Shown: positions 9,288-18,169 of the stretch, piece by piece
Numbering within the stretch: position 1 is the stretch's first letter
How the letters are laid out: each line of letters opens with the position of its first letter
Origin: Terriglobia bacterium
GTDB taxonomy: Bacteria; Acidobacteriota; Terriglobia; Bryobacterales; Bryobacteraceae
DNA length: 58,747 bases
NCBI GenBank assembly: GCA_010084195.1
Contig: RGPS01000012.1
Coordinates: forward strand, 1 to 58,747
Direction of reading: 5' to 3'
Position numbers and translations under genes: made by a program
Notes under the pieces: generated by a model
Told to the model about the DNA's origin: nothing
Databases searched by the model: none
What the model saw: the letters and a program-made list of their open reading frames with translations, nothing else

Positions 9288-10832
9288 TTGATAACATTCG
9301 GCTTGGTACCCAATTGTGACTTCCTGGTAATTGGCGCTGGTGTGGCGGGGCTGCGTGCCGCTATCGAGCTCTCGCACTGCGGTTCGGTGCTGGTGGTCGC
9401 GAAAGACTCTCTCCGCGAATCCTCATCCGAATATGCCCAGGGCGGGATAGCTGCCGCCCTGAGTGACGATGATGAGGTCGCCCTCCACGAGCAGGATACG
9501 CTCTATGCCGGCGATGGTCTCTGCGATCCGGCAGCCGTTCACACGCTGGTCGACGAAGGTCCCCGGGCAATCGAAGAACTCATCGAGTGGGGTGCCGAGT
9601 TCGACCGTGAGGGTGGCAAACTTGCTTTTGCCCGCGAAGGGGCCCACAGCCGCAACCGTGTCCTGCATGCGCACGGCGATTCCACAGGTCGGGAGATCGC
9701 GCGTACGCTTTACCAGGAGGCCTCGAGGCGCCCAGGCGTGCATTTCGCCAGCTATTCCGCTGTGGTGGACCTCCTGGTGGAGAATGGCCGTGTCGTGGGG
9801 GCGGTAGTCTTCGAAAGTGCCACCGGCAAACTTCACCACCTTCGTGCCGCCTCCATCCTGCTGGCTACCGGGGGGCTGGGCCGCGTATTTCGCGAAACCA
9901 CGAACCCAGACGTCGCCACAGGTGACGGCGTTGCCATGGCCTGGCGGGCCGGGGCCGTCATTGAGAACCTCGAGTTCGTCCAGTTCCATCCGACTGCCCT
10001 CTTTGTGCCAAATGCGCCACGTTTCCTGCTTTCGGAAGCACTGCGTGGTGATGGCGGTATCCTCCGAAACCATGCCGGGGACGCGTTCATGCGCCGTTAC
10101 CACGAATTAGCGGATCTGGCTCCCCGCGACGTTGTCTCCCGTTCTATCCTGGCCGAAATGGGGCTGACCGGAGCGGAACACGTCTGGCTCGACATGTCAT
10201 CGAGAGATCCGGACTACGTACGCCGGCGTTTCCCTCGGATTTACGAGACCTGCAAAGCCTACGGGGTGGACATCACCGGCTCGGCACCGGTCCACCCGGC
10301 TGCCCACTACGCCATGGGCGGGGTTCGTACAGACCTGGATGGCCAGACTTCGCTGCCGGGGCTTTACGCGGCGGGGGAAGCGGCATCAACGGGAGTTCAC
10401 GGGGCCAATCGCCTGGCGAGCAACTCTCTGCTGGAAGGTGTCGTGTTCGGACGCCGGGCCGGATACGCCATGGCGACTGGGGAGCGGCATCCGAGTTCGG
10501 GCGGGAACCCTCCGCACCTGACAATTCCGGGACTCTCCTCGCAGGAGATCCGGGATTTGGCATGGACGGGCTGCGGTATCTCGCGGACTCGACAGGACCT
10601 GCTGGCAACCCTGGGTGCACTGCGTGCCACCGAATGGGCCGAGCCGACCCACCTCACGCTGGCCGATATCGAACGCCGCAACATGGTGCAACTCACCGAA
10701 CTCATCGCGCAAATGGCCCTGTGGCGGGAAGAGAGCCGTGGCGGACATTACCGTACTGACTTCCCCGACAAAGACCTCAGGTTTGCAGTCCCTTCCCAAA
10801 CAAGCCAAAATACTGACGTCCAGGAGATCTGA
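9288..10832 (+). CDS. nadB: L-aspartate oxidase
   Basis: This flavoenzyme oxidises L-aspartate to iminoaspartate, the first step of bacterial NAD synthesis. The FAD-binding GAGVAGLRAAIEL is at the N-terminus. SSSEYAQGGIAA, the HPTAL motif and the ANRLASNSLLEG segment follow in the order seen in NadB. At 514 residues the length is normal. The start is uncertain: TTG at 9288 or TTG at 9303 are the only candidates close to the FAD motif, and neither has a good ribosome site. The partners nadA and nadC are not in this window. The next gene starts two bases after the stop. Confidence 0.93.
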   Translation: MITFGLVPNCDFLVIGAGVAGLRAAIELSHCGSVLVVAKDSLRESSSEYAQGGIAAALSDDDEVALHEQDTLYAGDGLCDPAAVHTLVDEGPRAIEELIEWGAEFDREGGKLAFAREGAHSRNRVLHAHGDSTGREIARTLYQEASRRPGVHFASYSAVVDLLVENGRVVGAVVFESATGKLHHLRAASILLATGGLGRVFRETTNPDVATGDGVAMAWRAGAVIENLEFVQFHPTALFVPNAPRFLLSEALRGDGGILRNHAGDAFMRRYHELADLAPRDVVSRSILAEMGLTGAEHVWLDMSSRDPDYVRRRFPRIYETCKAYGVDITGSAPVHPAAHYAMGGVRTDLDGQTSLPGLYAAGEAASTGVHGANRLASNSLLEGVVFGRRAGYAMATGERHPSSGGNPPHLTIPGLSSQEIRDLAWTGCGISRTRQDLLATLGALRATEWAEPTHLTLADIERRNMVQLTELIAQMALWREESRGGHYRTDFPDKDLRFAVPSQTSQNTDVQEI

Positions 10833-10834
10833 AA

Positions 10835-12673
10835 ATGCGTCTGTTCCCGGTAATCTTCCTTATCGCCCTGCCTGGGCTGGCCCAGACCGACTGGCCCGTG
10901 TACGGGCATGACCCCGGCGGTATGCGCCACTCGCCCCTGACCCAGATCACCCCGGCCAACGTGGCAAAACTGGAGCGAGCATGGACCTTTCATGGAGGGC
11001 GCCCCGGCTCGCAGGTCACTCCTGTCGTCATCGGAGGAGTGATGTACGTGACAGCACCTGATGCGGTGCACGCGCTGGAACCAGAAACAGGCAGGGAGCT
11101 TTGGAAATACGCCGCCCCCGGCATCACACGCCGTGGCCTCGCCTATTGGCCAGGGGCCACAGGCCTCCATCCCCGTCTGTTTGTCAGTTCCAACACTGAC
11201 TTGCTGGCGATTGACACAACGACGGGCAAACTGGCACCGGGGTTCGGCAATGAGGGCAAGATCGACATGAAGAAGGGGGTCCTGGGAGACCTGGCCGACG
11301 CGCGCTTTGCGATGCAGTCCCCGCCCGCCATTTTCAAAGACATTGTGATTACCGGCAGTAACAACAACGAACCGGCTCCCAGCCAGGGTGCCTATGGCGA
11401 CGTGCGTGGCTGGGACGCGAAAACGGGAAAACTGCTCTGGACCTTTCACACGGTTCCCCGCCCCGGAGAACCCGGCAATGAAACCTGGCCCGGCGATTCC
11501 TGGAAGAACCGCTCCGGGGTCAACAACTGGGGCTTCATGACGATTGACGTGGAGCGTGGCCTGATCTTTGTGCCGCTGGGCTGCCCCACCATTGATTTCT
11601 ACGGTGCGGACCGCCCGGGATCGGGCCTCTACGGGAATTCTCTGGTGGCGCTGGAAGCCGCCACCGGCAAGGTGAAATGGTTTCAGCAACTGGTCCACCA
11701 CGATCTTTGGGACTACGACCTGGCCGCACCCCCGGCGCTGATTGAAGCCACCATGAACGGGAAGAAAGTGCCCGCCGTTGCCCAAATCAGCAAAATGGGC
11801 ATGCTGTTCGTCTTCGAGCGAACCACGGGCCAGCCGATCTGGGGGATGGAGGAACGCAAGGTTCCCGTCAGCAAGGTTCCACGGGAGAAAAGCGCTCCCA
11901 CCCAGCCATTTCCGCTGAAACCGGAACCCCTGTCGAAAATGACCTTCACGCCGGCTGACCTCTACAATGTGACACCCGAGCACGCCGCTTTTTGCAAGGC
12001 ACTGTGGGAAAACGAGCACATGTTCACCGAGGGACCCTACACCCCCATGTCGGTGGAGGGGAACGCCTTCACCTACCCGAGCACGCTGGGCGGCGGCAAC
12101 TGGAGCGGCGTTTCCTACGACCCCAGGCTTGGCTACGTATTCACCAACATCATGAACCTGGCACAGTGGGGCCACATGGAAGAGCGCAAAGACCCAAAAA
12201 CCGGCGAGGTCACGTGGGCCAGAACTTCCTCTGCCGGGGGCACTGCCTACGGAAGATTCTGGGACCCGTCGAACCACATTCCATGCCAGAACCCACCCTT
12301 CGGCGAACTGGTAGCGGTGGACATGAAGACGGGTAATATCGCCTGGAGAACACCGCTGGGGACAGTGGAATCTCTGGAGGCAAAGGGTGTTCACAACACC
12401 GGCTCGCTGAATCTGGGCGGAAGTATCACGACCGCGGCAGGCCTGGTCTTCATCGGCGCGGCGAATGATGCCAAATTTCGGGCCTTCGACTCGAAGACCG
12501 GCAAGGAACTGTGGGCGGCCAAAATCGACGCAGTCGGGCAGGCGACGCCCATCACCTATCAGGGCAAGGATGGCCGCCAATATGTAGTCATCATGGCGGC
12601 CGGCGGGCCTTTCTGGGGCTCCCCTGGCGGGGACGCCCTGGTTGCCTTCGCACTGCCCGAGGCTGCGAAGTAG
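10835..12673 (+). CDS. PQQ-dependent dehydrogenase (quinoprotein)
   Basis: This is an exported eight-bladed quinoprotein of 612 residues for oxidation of alcohols or sugars. The signal peptide is MRLFPVIFLIALPGLAQ. The opening DWPVYGHDPGGMRHSPLTQI and repeated propeller signatures (ETGRELWKY, KTGKLLWTF, ATGKVKWF, KTGKELWAAKI) are typical. The HHDLWDYDL segment is the conserved active-site region of the membrane-type glucose dehydrogenase group. No heme motif is present, unlike the gene at the left edge. AGGAG at 10822-10826 lies inside the end of nadB and sets the ATG at 10835. The last ~90 bases are copied twice more downstream. Confidence 0.9.
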   Translation: MRLFPVIFLIALPGLAQTDWPVYGHDPGGMRHSPLTQITPANVAKLERAWTFHGGRPGSQVTPVVIGGVMYVTAPDAVHALEPETGRELWKYAAPGITRRGLAYWPGATGLHPRLFVSSNTDLLAIDTTTGKLAPGFGNEGKIDMKKGVLGDLADARFAMQSPPAIFKDIVITGSNNNEPAPSQGAYGDVRGWDAKTGKLLWTFHTVPRPGEPGNETWPGDSWKNRSGVNNWGFMTIDVERGLIFVPLGCPTIDFYGADRPGSGLYGNSLVALEAATGKVKWFQQLVHHDLWDYDLAAPPALIEATMNGKKVPAVAQISKMGMLFVFERTTGQPIWGMEERKVPVSKVPREKSAPTQPFPLKPEPLSKMTFTPADLYNVTPEHAAFCKALWENEHMFTEGPYTPMSVEGNAFTYPSTLGGGNWSGVSYDPRLGYVFTNIMNLAQWGHMEERKDPKTGEVTWARTSSAGGTAYGRFWDPSNHIPCQNPPFGELVAVDMKTGNIAWRTPLGTVESLEAKGVHNTGSLNLGGSITTAAGLVFIGAANDAKFRAFDSKTGKELWAAKIDAVGQATPITYQGKDGRQYVVIMAAGGPFWGSPGGDALVAFALPEAAK

Positions 12674-12957
12674 CTGCGGCGACGGGGGCAGAACAAGAGC
12701 GTAGGGATTTCGGCAAGCCGTAGTGATCACGGCAGCCAACGGGCCTTTCTGCATTCCCCTGGCGGGGACGCCCTGACAGCTTTCGCACGGCCCCGGGCGG
12801 CGAAGGGAATACGTCGAAGGGCGGAGAACACCCAGGCAGGGATTTCGGCAAGACGTAGTGATCATGGCGGTCGACGGACCTTCCTGGAGTCCCCTGGCGG
12901 GGACGCCCTGACAGCTTTCGCACGGCCCCGGGCGGCGAAGCAGATGCAGATCAGCTA
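12570..12957 (+). repeat. Tandem repeat of the PQQ dehydrogenase 3' end, three copies
   Basis: A segment encoding the C-terminus of the PQQ dehydrogenase recurs twice after the stop. The element GTAGT(C/G)ATCA begins at 12584, 12720 and 12855, giving periods of 136 and 135 bases. Each copy contains CCCTGGCGGGGACGCCCTG and ends near GCGAAG. Copies 2 and 3 have lost one base before CCCCTGG and carry stops, so they no longer encode the tail in one frame, although copy 3 still reads PGGDALTAF and later RAAK. Copies 2 and 3 are closer to each other than to copy 1. They fill the ~290 bases before folD. Confidence 0.85.
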
Positions 12958-12967
12958 AATTAGACTC

Positions 12968-13885
12968 GTGGCGATGATTCTTGATGGCATCCGTACCAGA
13001 GACCAGATAAAAGCCGAATGCCTGCCCCGGGCACAGGCGGTCTACAAGCACACCCGCCGCCCCCCAGGTCTGGCGGTGATATTGGTGGGGAGCAATCCTG
13101 CGTCGCAGGTCTACGTCCGAAACAAGACGAAAACGGCGGGGGAAATCGGCATCTACACGGAGACCCTCAGCCCGGACCCGTCCATCAGCACGGACGATCT
13201 GTTGCGCCTGATCCGAATTCTCAATCTGCGCAGCGAAATCGATGGCATCCTGGTGCAGCTACCTTTACCGGACCACATCGACGCCCAGAAAATCCTGCTG
13301 GCTGTGGCCCCCGAAAAAGATGTGGATGGCTTTCATCCCTACAACATGGGCCTTTTGACCACAGGGCGCGCCGGCATGCGCCCCTGCACGCCCGCAGGAG
13401 TCATCGAAATCCTGAAGAGGAACGACATCCCCATCGCGGGGCGGAACGCAGTGGTGGTTGGCCGCAGCACCATTGTGGGAAAGCCGATGGCGCTGCTATT
13501 GCTGGAAGAAAACGCCACCGTGACGGTGTGCCACTCGAAAACCGCTGATCTGCCGGGTGTGTGCCGGACGGCGGACATCCTGGTGGCTGCTATTGGCCGC
13601 CCGGCCATGGTGACGGCGGACTTCATTCGTCCCGGAGCTGTGGTGGTGGACGTGGGCATCAATTCCATCACCGACCCGCAGCAGGCAGTCGAAATCTTCG
13701 GGGCGGATAATCTGGCCACTTTTGAAAAGCGGGGTAGCCAGCTCGTTGGAGACGTGCACCCCGGCGACATGGCGCGGCTCGCGTCGGCCTACACCCCTGT
13801 GCCCGGCGGCGTAGGGCCGCTGACCATCGCGATGCTGATGCGCAACACGATTGAAGCGGCAGAACGCCGCACCGGGCTGTGCTGA
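12968..13885 (+). CDS. folD: Bifunctional methylenetetrahydrofolate dehydrogenase/cyclohydrolase
   Basis: This cytosolic enzyme interconverts 5,10-methylene-, methenyl- and 10-formyl-tetrahydrofolate with NADP. Family landmarks are present in order: VGSNPASQVYVRNK with the catalytic Lys, the QLPLPDHI segment, DVDGF, PCTPAG, the nucleotide-binding VVVGRSTIVGKP and the C-terminal PVPGGVGPLTIAML. Length (305 residues) is normal. The GTG at 12968 is used here, but the ATG at 12974 gives the more usual MILDGI start. Its end overlaps the coaE start. Confidence 0.95.
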   Translation: MAMILDGIRTRDQIKAECLPRAQAVYKHTRRPPGLAVILVGSNPASQVYVRNKTKTAGEIGIYTETLSPDPSISTDDLLRLIRILNLRSEIDGILVQLPLPDHIDAQKILLAVAPEKDVDGFHPYNMGLLTTGRAGMRPCTPAGVIEILKRNDIPIAGRNAVVVGRSTIVGKPMALLLLEENATVTVCHSKTADLPGVCRTADILVAAIGRPAMVTADFIRPGAVVVDVGINSITDPQQAVEIFGADNLATFEKRGSQLVGDVHPGDMARLASAYTPVPGGVGPLTIAMLMRNTIEAAERRTGLC

Positions 13886-14484
13886 TCGCGGGTCTCACCG
13901 GAGGCTTGGCCAGCGGCAAGAGTTTTGTGGCTGCGGTGTTTCAGGAGCTGGGAGCGTATGTTGTGGAAGCCGACGAACTCGGGCATCAGGTGCTGAGGCC
14001 GGAAGGAGCAGCCTATGCCTCGGTTCTGGAGAGCTTCGGCAGCGCGATCCTCAACCCGGATGCCTCCATCAACCGTGCAAAACTCGGCAGTCTGGTCTTC
14101 CAGGACCCCGCAGCCCTGGCGCGGCTGAACGCCATTGTCCACCCCGCCGTACACCGCCTGGCAGCGGAGCGTTTTCGGGAAATTGGAACCACGGCCACCG
14201 ATGCCGTCGTTATCTATATTGCGGCCATTTTGGTGGAGACGGGCGGTTACAGGCAGTTCCCCTGGCTGATCCTTACCAGATGCAGCCGGGAGCAACAAGT
14301 AGAACGCGCGATGCAGCGCCCCGGCGCAACAGTGGCAGATGTGGAGGCCCGGCTGGCCCGACAGCTCCCGCTGGAACAAAAGCTCGCCCTGGCCACCCAT
14401 GTCATCGACACCGGCGGTACGCTCGAAGAGACCCGGCGTCAAACTAAGATAGTGTTTGAAGACCTAAGGAAATTAGCCTCGTGA
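13879..14484 (+). CDS. coaE: Dephospho-CoA kinase
   Basis: This enzyme catalyses the last step of coenzyme A synthesis, ATP-dependent phosphorylation of dephospho-CoA. The P-loop GLTGGLASGKS is at residues 5-15, followed by EADELGHQVL (the usual DAD motif is EAD here) and the conserved LNAIVHPAV segment. At 201 residues it is of normal size. The GTG start at 13879 lies inside the last codons of folD, and its stop overlaps the GTG of the protease gene, so the three are translationally coupled. Confidence 0.92.
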   Translation: MLIAGLTGGLASGKSFVAAVFQELGAYVVEADELGHQVLRPEGAAYASVLESFGSAILNPDASINRAKLGSLVFQDPAALARLNAIVHPAVHRLAAERFREIGTTATDAVVIYIAAILVETGGYRQFPWLILTRCSREQQVERAMQRPGATVADVEARLARQLPLEQKLALATHVIDTGGTLEETRRQTKIVFEDLRKLAS

Positions 14485-15650
14485 GACCTCGCGCCCTCAT
14501 CCTGACGCTGCTTATCGCCGGAACCTTCTGGTTCCTGACCACACAAGGCAACTGGAAGCTGAAAAAGCTCCTTCAGCCGCTCACTTCGAGCGGCCAGCTT
14601 TGGTCCGAACCCGTGACCGCACGCGGTGCCAATAATTTTGATGCCGACGAGCAGAACAATATCGACCTTTACAAAACGAACCACCTGGCCACCGTCAACA
14701 TCACCAGCGTGGTCTACCAGCGGGACATGTTCTTTCAGGTCTTCCCGACGCAGGGCACCGGTTCGGGCTTCATCATCAACGATGATGGCGAGATCATCAC
14801 GAACAACCATGTAATCAACGGCTCCCGGAACATTACGGTAACGCTGTCTGACCACAAGACCTACAAGGCAGATGTCCTTGGCATTGACCGGCGCAATGAC
14901 CTGGCTCTGATCAAGATCAAGGCCGGTCGCAAATTGCCGTTTGTCCGGCTGGGCGATTCCGAAAACCTGCAGGTGGGCCAGAAGGTTCTGGCCATCGGCA
15001 ACCCGTTCGGCCTCGAAGGCACTCTCACGACAGGTATCGTCAGTTCTCTGGGCCGAAGCCTGCAGAACGAAGATGGCACAGCACTGGAAGGCCTGATTCA
15101 AACCGATGCGGCCATCAACCCGGGCAATAGCGGGGGCCCCATGTTCGATTCGAAAGGCAGCGTCATCGGGATCAACACCGCCATCTATGGTTCACAGACG
15201 CGCAGTGGAGAATCGGGGAGCATAGGCATCGGATTTGCAGTTCCGGTAAGCCGCGTGAAATCGATTCTCGAAGAGTACCGAACTACCGGCAGGATCTCTC
15301 ACCCTGTCCTGGGTGTCAGTCGCGTCCTGTTCGTGCAGGGTGATCTGGCCGAGGCGCTCAACCTGCCTGCATCCGGTGGCCTCCTGATCGAGGGTATTGA
15401 CCAGGGGTCCCCGGCAGAGGCTGCAGGCCTGCGCGGCCCCGATCGCACCGTAATTGTCGGCATGTACCGTCTGGGAGTCGGCGGAGATCTGATCACCGCA
15501 ATTGACGGGGAGCAGGTGGAGAGCCAGGATGCGTTGCGCCGCGCCATTAACCGCAAGAAAGCCGGCGAGAAAATCGACCTGACCCTGTTCCGTGGCGGGC
15601 GGTCCGTAAAAGTTCCGGTTACCCTGGGTGCTGCACCGGAGGCCTTGTAG
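14481..15650 (+). CDS. HtrA/DegP-like serine protease with one PDZ domain
   Basis: This is a periplasmic quality-control protease of 389 residues, anchored by one N-terminal membrane helix (ALILTLLIAGTFWFLTT). The trypsin-like triad is His110 (TNNHV), Asp140 (RRNDLAL) and Ser217 (NPGNSGGP). A single PDZ domain follows from about residue 270, with GLLIEGIDQGSPAEAAGL and GGDLITAIDGEQV. A DegS/HhoB-like layout with one PDZ fits better than DegP, which has two. GTG at 14481 overlaps the coaE stop. Confidence 0.92.
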   Translation: MRPRALILTLLIAGTFWFLTTQGNWKLKKLLQPLTSSGQLWSEPVTARGANNFDADEQNNIDLYKTNHLATVNITSVVYQRDMFFQVFPTQGTGSGFIINDDGEIITNNHVINGSRNITVTLSDHKTYKADVLGIDRRNDLALIKIKAGRKLPFVRLGDSENLQVGQKVLAIGNPFGLEGTLTTGIVSSLGRSLQNEDGTALEGLIQTDAAINPGNSGGPMFDSKGSVIGINTAIYGSQTRSGESGSIGIGFAVPVSRVKSILEEYRTTGRISHPVLGVSRVLFVQGDLAEALNLPASGGLLIEGIDQGSPAEAAGLRGPDRTVIVGMYRLGVGGDLITAIDGEQVESQDALRRAINRKKAGEKIDLTLFRGGRSVKVPVTLGAAPEAL

Positions 15651-15655
15651 CCCGA

Positions 15656-17149
15656 ATGAAACGGCGTGAATTTCTAGGGACAGCCGCGCTGGCCGGGCTG
15701 GCCTCCGCCGCAACGCCACAGGCCACCAAACCGCTCAACTTCGTCTTTATCCTGATTGATGACATGGGGTGGCGCGACGTTGGCTTCAACGGGAGCCGCT
15801 ACTTCCGAACGCCGAACATCGATGCGCTCGCCGCGCGGGGCATGCGGTTTTCGAACGCCTACGCCGCCTGCCCTGTCTGTTCGCCCACCCGTGCCGCCAT
15901 CATGACGGGTAAGTACCCGGCGCGCCTCGGCATTACCAATTTCCTGCCCGGTCGCCACACTCTCGCGCATTCGAAGCTGCGGGGGCCGGAACCGAAACAG
16001 TTTCTGCCGCTCGACGAAGTCACCCTCGCCGAAGAACTGAAAACGATGGGCTACGTCACGGCGGCTATTGGCAAGTGGCACCTGGGCGGCGTTCGTTACT
16101 ATCCCGAAAAACAGGGCTTCGACGTGAATGTGGGCGGCACCGACAGCGGTATGCCGAAAAGTCATTTTTACCCACAATGGGCTGGAAATCCGCCCGTTGA
16201 CGGAGAGTATGGCGAATACCTGGCGGACCGCCTGACACGCGCTGCGGAAGACTTTATTCATGCCCAGGCGGCCAGACCGTTCTTCCTCTATCTGGCGCAC
16301 TATGGAGTCCACATACCGTTCGAAGGCCGCGCCGACGTGGTAGCGCGCTATCGCCGGAACATCCGCAAAGATGAGCCGCAGAACAATCCCGTCTACGCAG
16401 CAATGGTGGAAAGCATTGATGAAAGCGTTGGACGTCTGGTGAAGAGGGTGGAAGATGAGGGCCTGACGGAAAATACGGTCTTCATCTTTACGTCGGATAA
16501 CGGCGGCCTGGACGCGGCCGAAGGCAAGGGTGAGAAGGCGACTTCGAATGCCCCGCTGAAGGGCGGTAAGGGCCATTTGTACGAAGGCGGAATTCGGGAG
16601 CCATTGTGCATCGTCTGGCCGGGCGTTACAGCCCCCGGATCGGTGAGCGCCGTCCCGGTCATCAGTACGGATTTCTATCCCACGATTACACAGATGGCCG
16701 GAATCAACCGGCCGATGGGGCGACCGGTTGACGGCGTCAGTCTGGTTTCAGTCCTGAAGGGTGGAGCGGCACCTCGTCGTGACGCGCTCTATTGGCACTA
16801 CCCGCACTATTCCAACCAGGGTGGCCGTCCCGGTGCGGCCATGCGCGAGGGCGACTTGAAGATCATCCGCTGGTACGAAGACAACAGCGTGTCACTCTAC
16901 AACCTGAAAGCTGATCCGGGCGAAAAAACGGATCTTGCGGAAAAGGAACCGGAACAGGCGACGCTCCTTGAGGCGAAGCTTAATAAGTGGCTGGACTCCC
17001 TGCCGGTTGTAATGCCAGGTTCGAACCCGGATTACGACGCAGAACGGGAAACCGAGGGTTTGGGGGTCGCAATTCGCGAACAACTGGCCAGTGGCGAGTT
17101 GCCAACCCCTCGACGCAAAGAAATCACCCCGGAACCGGCGAAGCAGTAG
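15656..17149 (+). CDS. Secreted sulfatase (arylsulfatase family)
   Basis: This exported sulfatase of 497 residues hydrolyses sulfate esters of sugars or aromatic compounds. The N-terminus MKRREFLGTAALAGLASA is Tat-like. The metal-binding Asp pair is in LIDDMGW, and Cys75 in the CSPTR motif is the site converted to formylglycine, followed by MTGKYPARLG. The GKWHLGG motif and TSDNGG motif are also intact. It needs a formylglycine-generating enzyme that is not in this window. It starts five bases after the protease gene and precedes the glycosyltransferase cluster, so a polysaccharide substrate is possible but unproven. Confidence 0.93.
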   Translation: MKRREFLGTAALAGLASAATPQATKPLNFVFILIDDMGWRDVGFNGSRYFRTPNIDALAARGMRFSNAYAACPVCSPTRAAIMTGKYPARLGITNFLPGRHTLAHSKLRGPEPKQFLPLDEVTLAEELKTMGYVTAAIGKWHLGGVRYYPEKQGFDVNVGGTDSGMPKSHFYPQWAGNPPVDGEYGEYLADRLTRAAEDFIHAQAARPFFLYLAHYGVHIPFEGRADVVARYRRNIRKDEPQNNPVYAAMVESIDESVGRLVKRVEDEGLTENTVFIFTSDNGGLDAAEGKGEKATSNAPLKGGKGHLYEGGIREPLCIVWPGVTAPGSVSAVPVISTDFYPTITQMAGINRPMGRPVDGVSLVSVLKGGAAPRRDALYWHYPHYSNQGGRPGAAMREGDLKIIRWYEDNSVSLYNLKADPGEKTDLAEKEPEQATLLEAKLNKWLDSLPVVMPGSNPDYDAERETEGLGVAIREQLASGELPTPRRKEITPEPAKQ

Positions 17150-17200
17150 GTATCGCCCCCCGGGTTATGCTTCACCAAATCGTTTTCACTACAATCACAC

Positions 17201-18166
17201 TTGGGCATCACCGTCGTCATCCCGCTACATAACCAGGCACATTTGCTCGCCCTCTTGCTGGAGACGCTGCGGGTTCAGACCACTGCCATTGACGAAATTG
17301 TGGTGGTGGATAACGCGTCCACAGACGGCGCGCCCGAGGTGGCCCGCCGACTGGGCTGCCGGGTGGTCGCCCTGAAGACGAACACTGGCTTTGCCCACGC
17401 GGTGAATACCGGCTGGCGGACAGCGAAAGGCACATGGGTCGCGATTCTGAACAGTGACGTGGAGCTTGCGCCCGACTGGATGGAGCGCCTGCTGGCATCA
17501 ATCGGCGAGGCTGGCTTTGCAACCGGCACAATACTGCAGGCCAAGGATCCGCAGGCCCTGGATGGAACCTACGACTTGCTGAGCCGCGCCGGCTGTGCGT
17601 GGCGAGCGGGTTTCGGCCAGCCTGCCCGGACCGTACCCAGCCAACCGAGCCGGATTGCCATCGCGCCGGGCACAGCCTGCCTGTTTCGCCGGGACGTACT
17701 GGAGCAGTTAGGCGGTTTCGATGAGAGCTTCGGCTCGTATCTGGAGGATGTGGACCTTGGCCTGCGCTGCATACGCGCAGGAATCAGTGGCGTTTACGTC
17801 CCGGAGGCCGTCGCAACACATCGTGGCAGCGCCACACTGGGGCGCTGGAATCCCAGGGTGGTACGCCTGATTTCCCGCAATCAGTTACGGCTGGTGGGAC
17901 GGCACTATGACAGAGCGCTGTTCAACGCCTGTTTCTGGCATATCCTCATGGGACAGTTACTTTGGGGCCTGGTGGCGGCCCGGCACGGGGCATTTTCCGC
18001 CTGGCTTCGCGGCAAATTCGAAGGCATCCGTGAGTTTCACCTGGAGGGTTCGTCCTCCGCCCCGCTTCAGGCCTTCCTGCTCGCGTCCGAGCGGGAGATA
18101 CGCCACCGGGCAACAGATGCCTACTGGCGCTGGTACTTCCGGCTGACCGCCGGCGCGGCGCATTGA
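17201..18166 (+). CDS. Glycosyltransferase family 2, first of four sugar transferases
   Basis: This cytosolic or membrane-associated transferase of 321 residues has the GT-A fold. It opens with ITVVIPLHNQ and VVDNASTDGAP. The metal-binding NSDVEL replaces DXD, and YLEDVDLGLRC contains the ED motif expected for the catalytic base. It resembles rhamnosyltransferases of O-antigen or exopolysaccharide pathways. The only suitable start is TTG at 17201. TACAAT lies at 17190-17195, close to the start, so a short leader or a slightly different start is possible. It is followed three bases later by another family 2 enzyme. Confidence 0.85.
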   Translation: MGITVVIPLHNQAHLLALLLETLRVQTTAIDEIVVVDNASTDGAPEVARRLGCRVVALKTNTGFAHAVNTGWRTAKGTWVAILNSDVELAPDWMERLLASIGEAGFATGTILQAKDPQALDGTYDLLSRAGCAWRAGFGQPARTVPSQPSRIAIAPGTACLFRRDVLEQLGGFDESFGSYLEDVDLGLRCIRAGISGVYVPEAVATHRGSATLGRWNPRVVRLISRNQLRLVGRHYDRALFNACFWHILMGQLLWGLVAARHGAFSAWLRGKFEGIREFHLEGSSSAPLQAFLLASEREIRHRATDAYWRWYFRLTAGAAH

Positions 18167-18169
18167 CAC

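Noticed and set aside
12570-12957. A CRISPR-like or satellite array.
   Set aside because: There are only three ~136-base units, the first is coding, and there are no unique spacers between short repeats.
10748-13051. A 767-codon open frame on the minus strand covering the PQQ dehydrogenase, with three similar internal repeats.
   Set aside because: It is antisense to a well-matched gene, its repeats are just the reverse of the tandem 3' ends, and its composition (Arg/Pro/His-rich) fits a shadow of GC-rich coding DNA.
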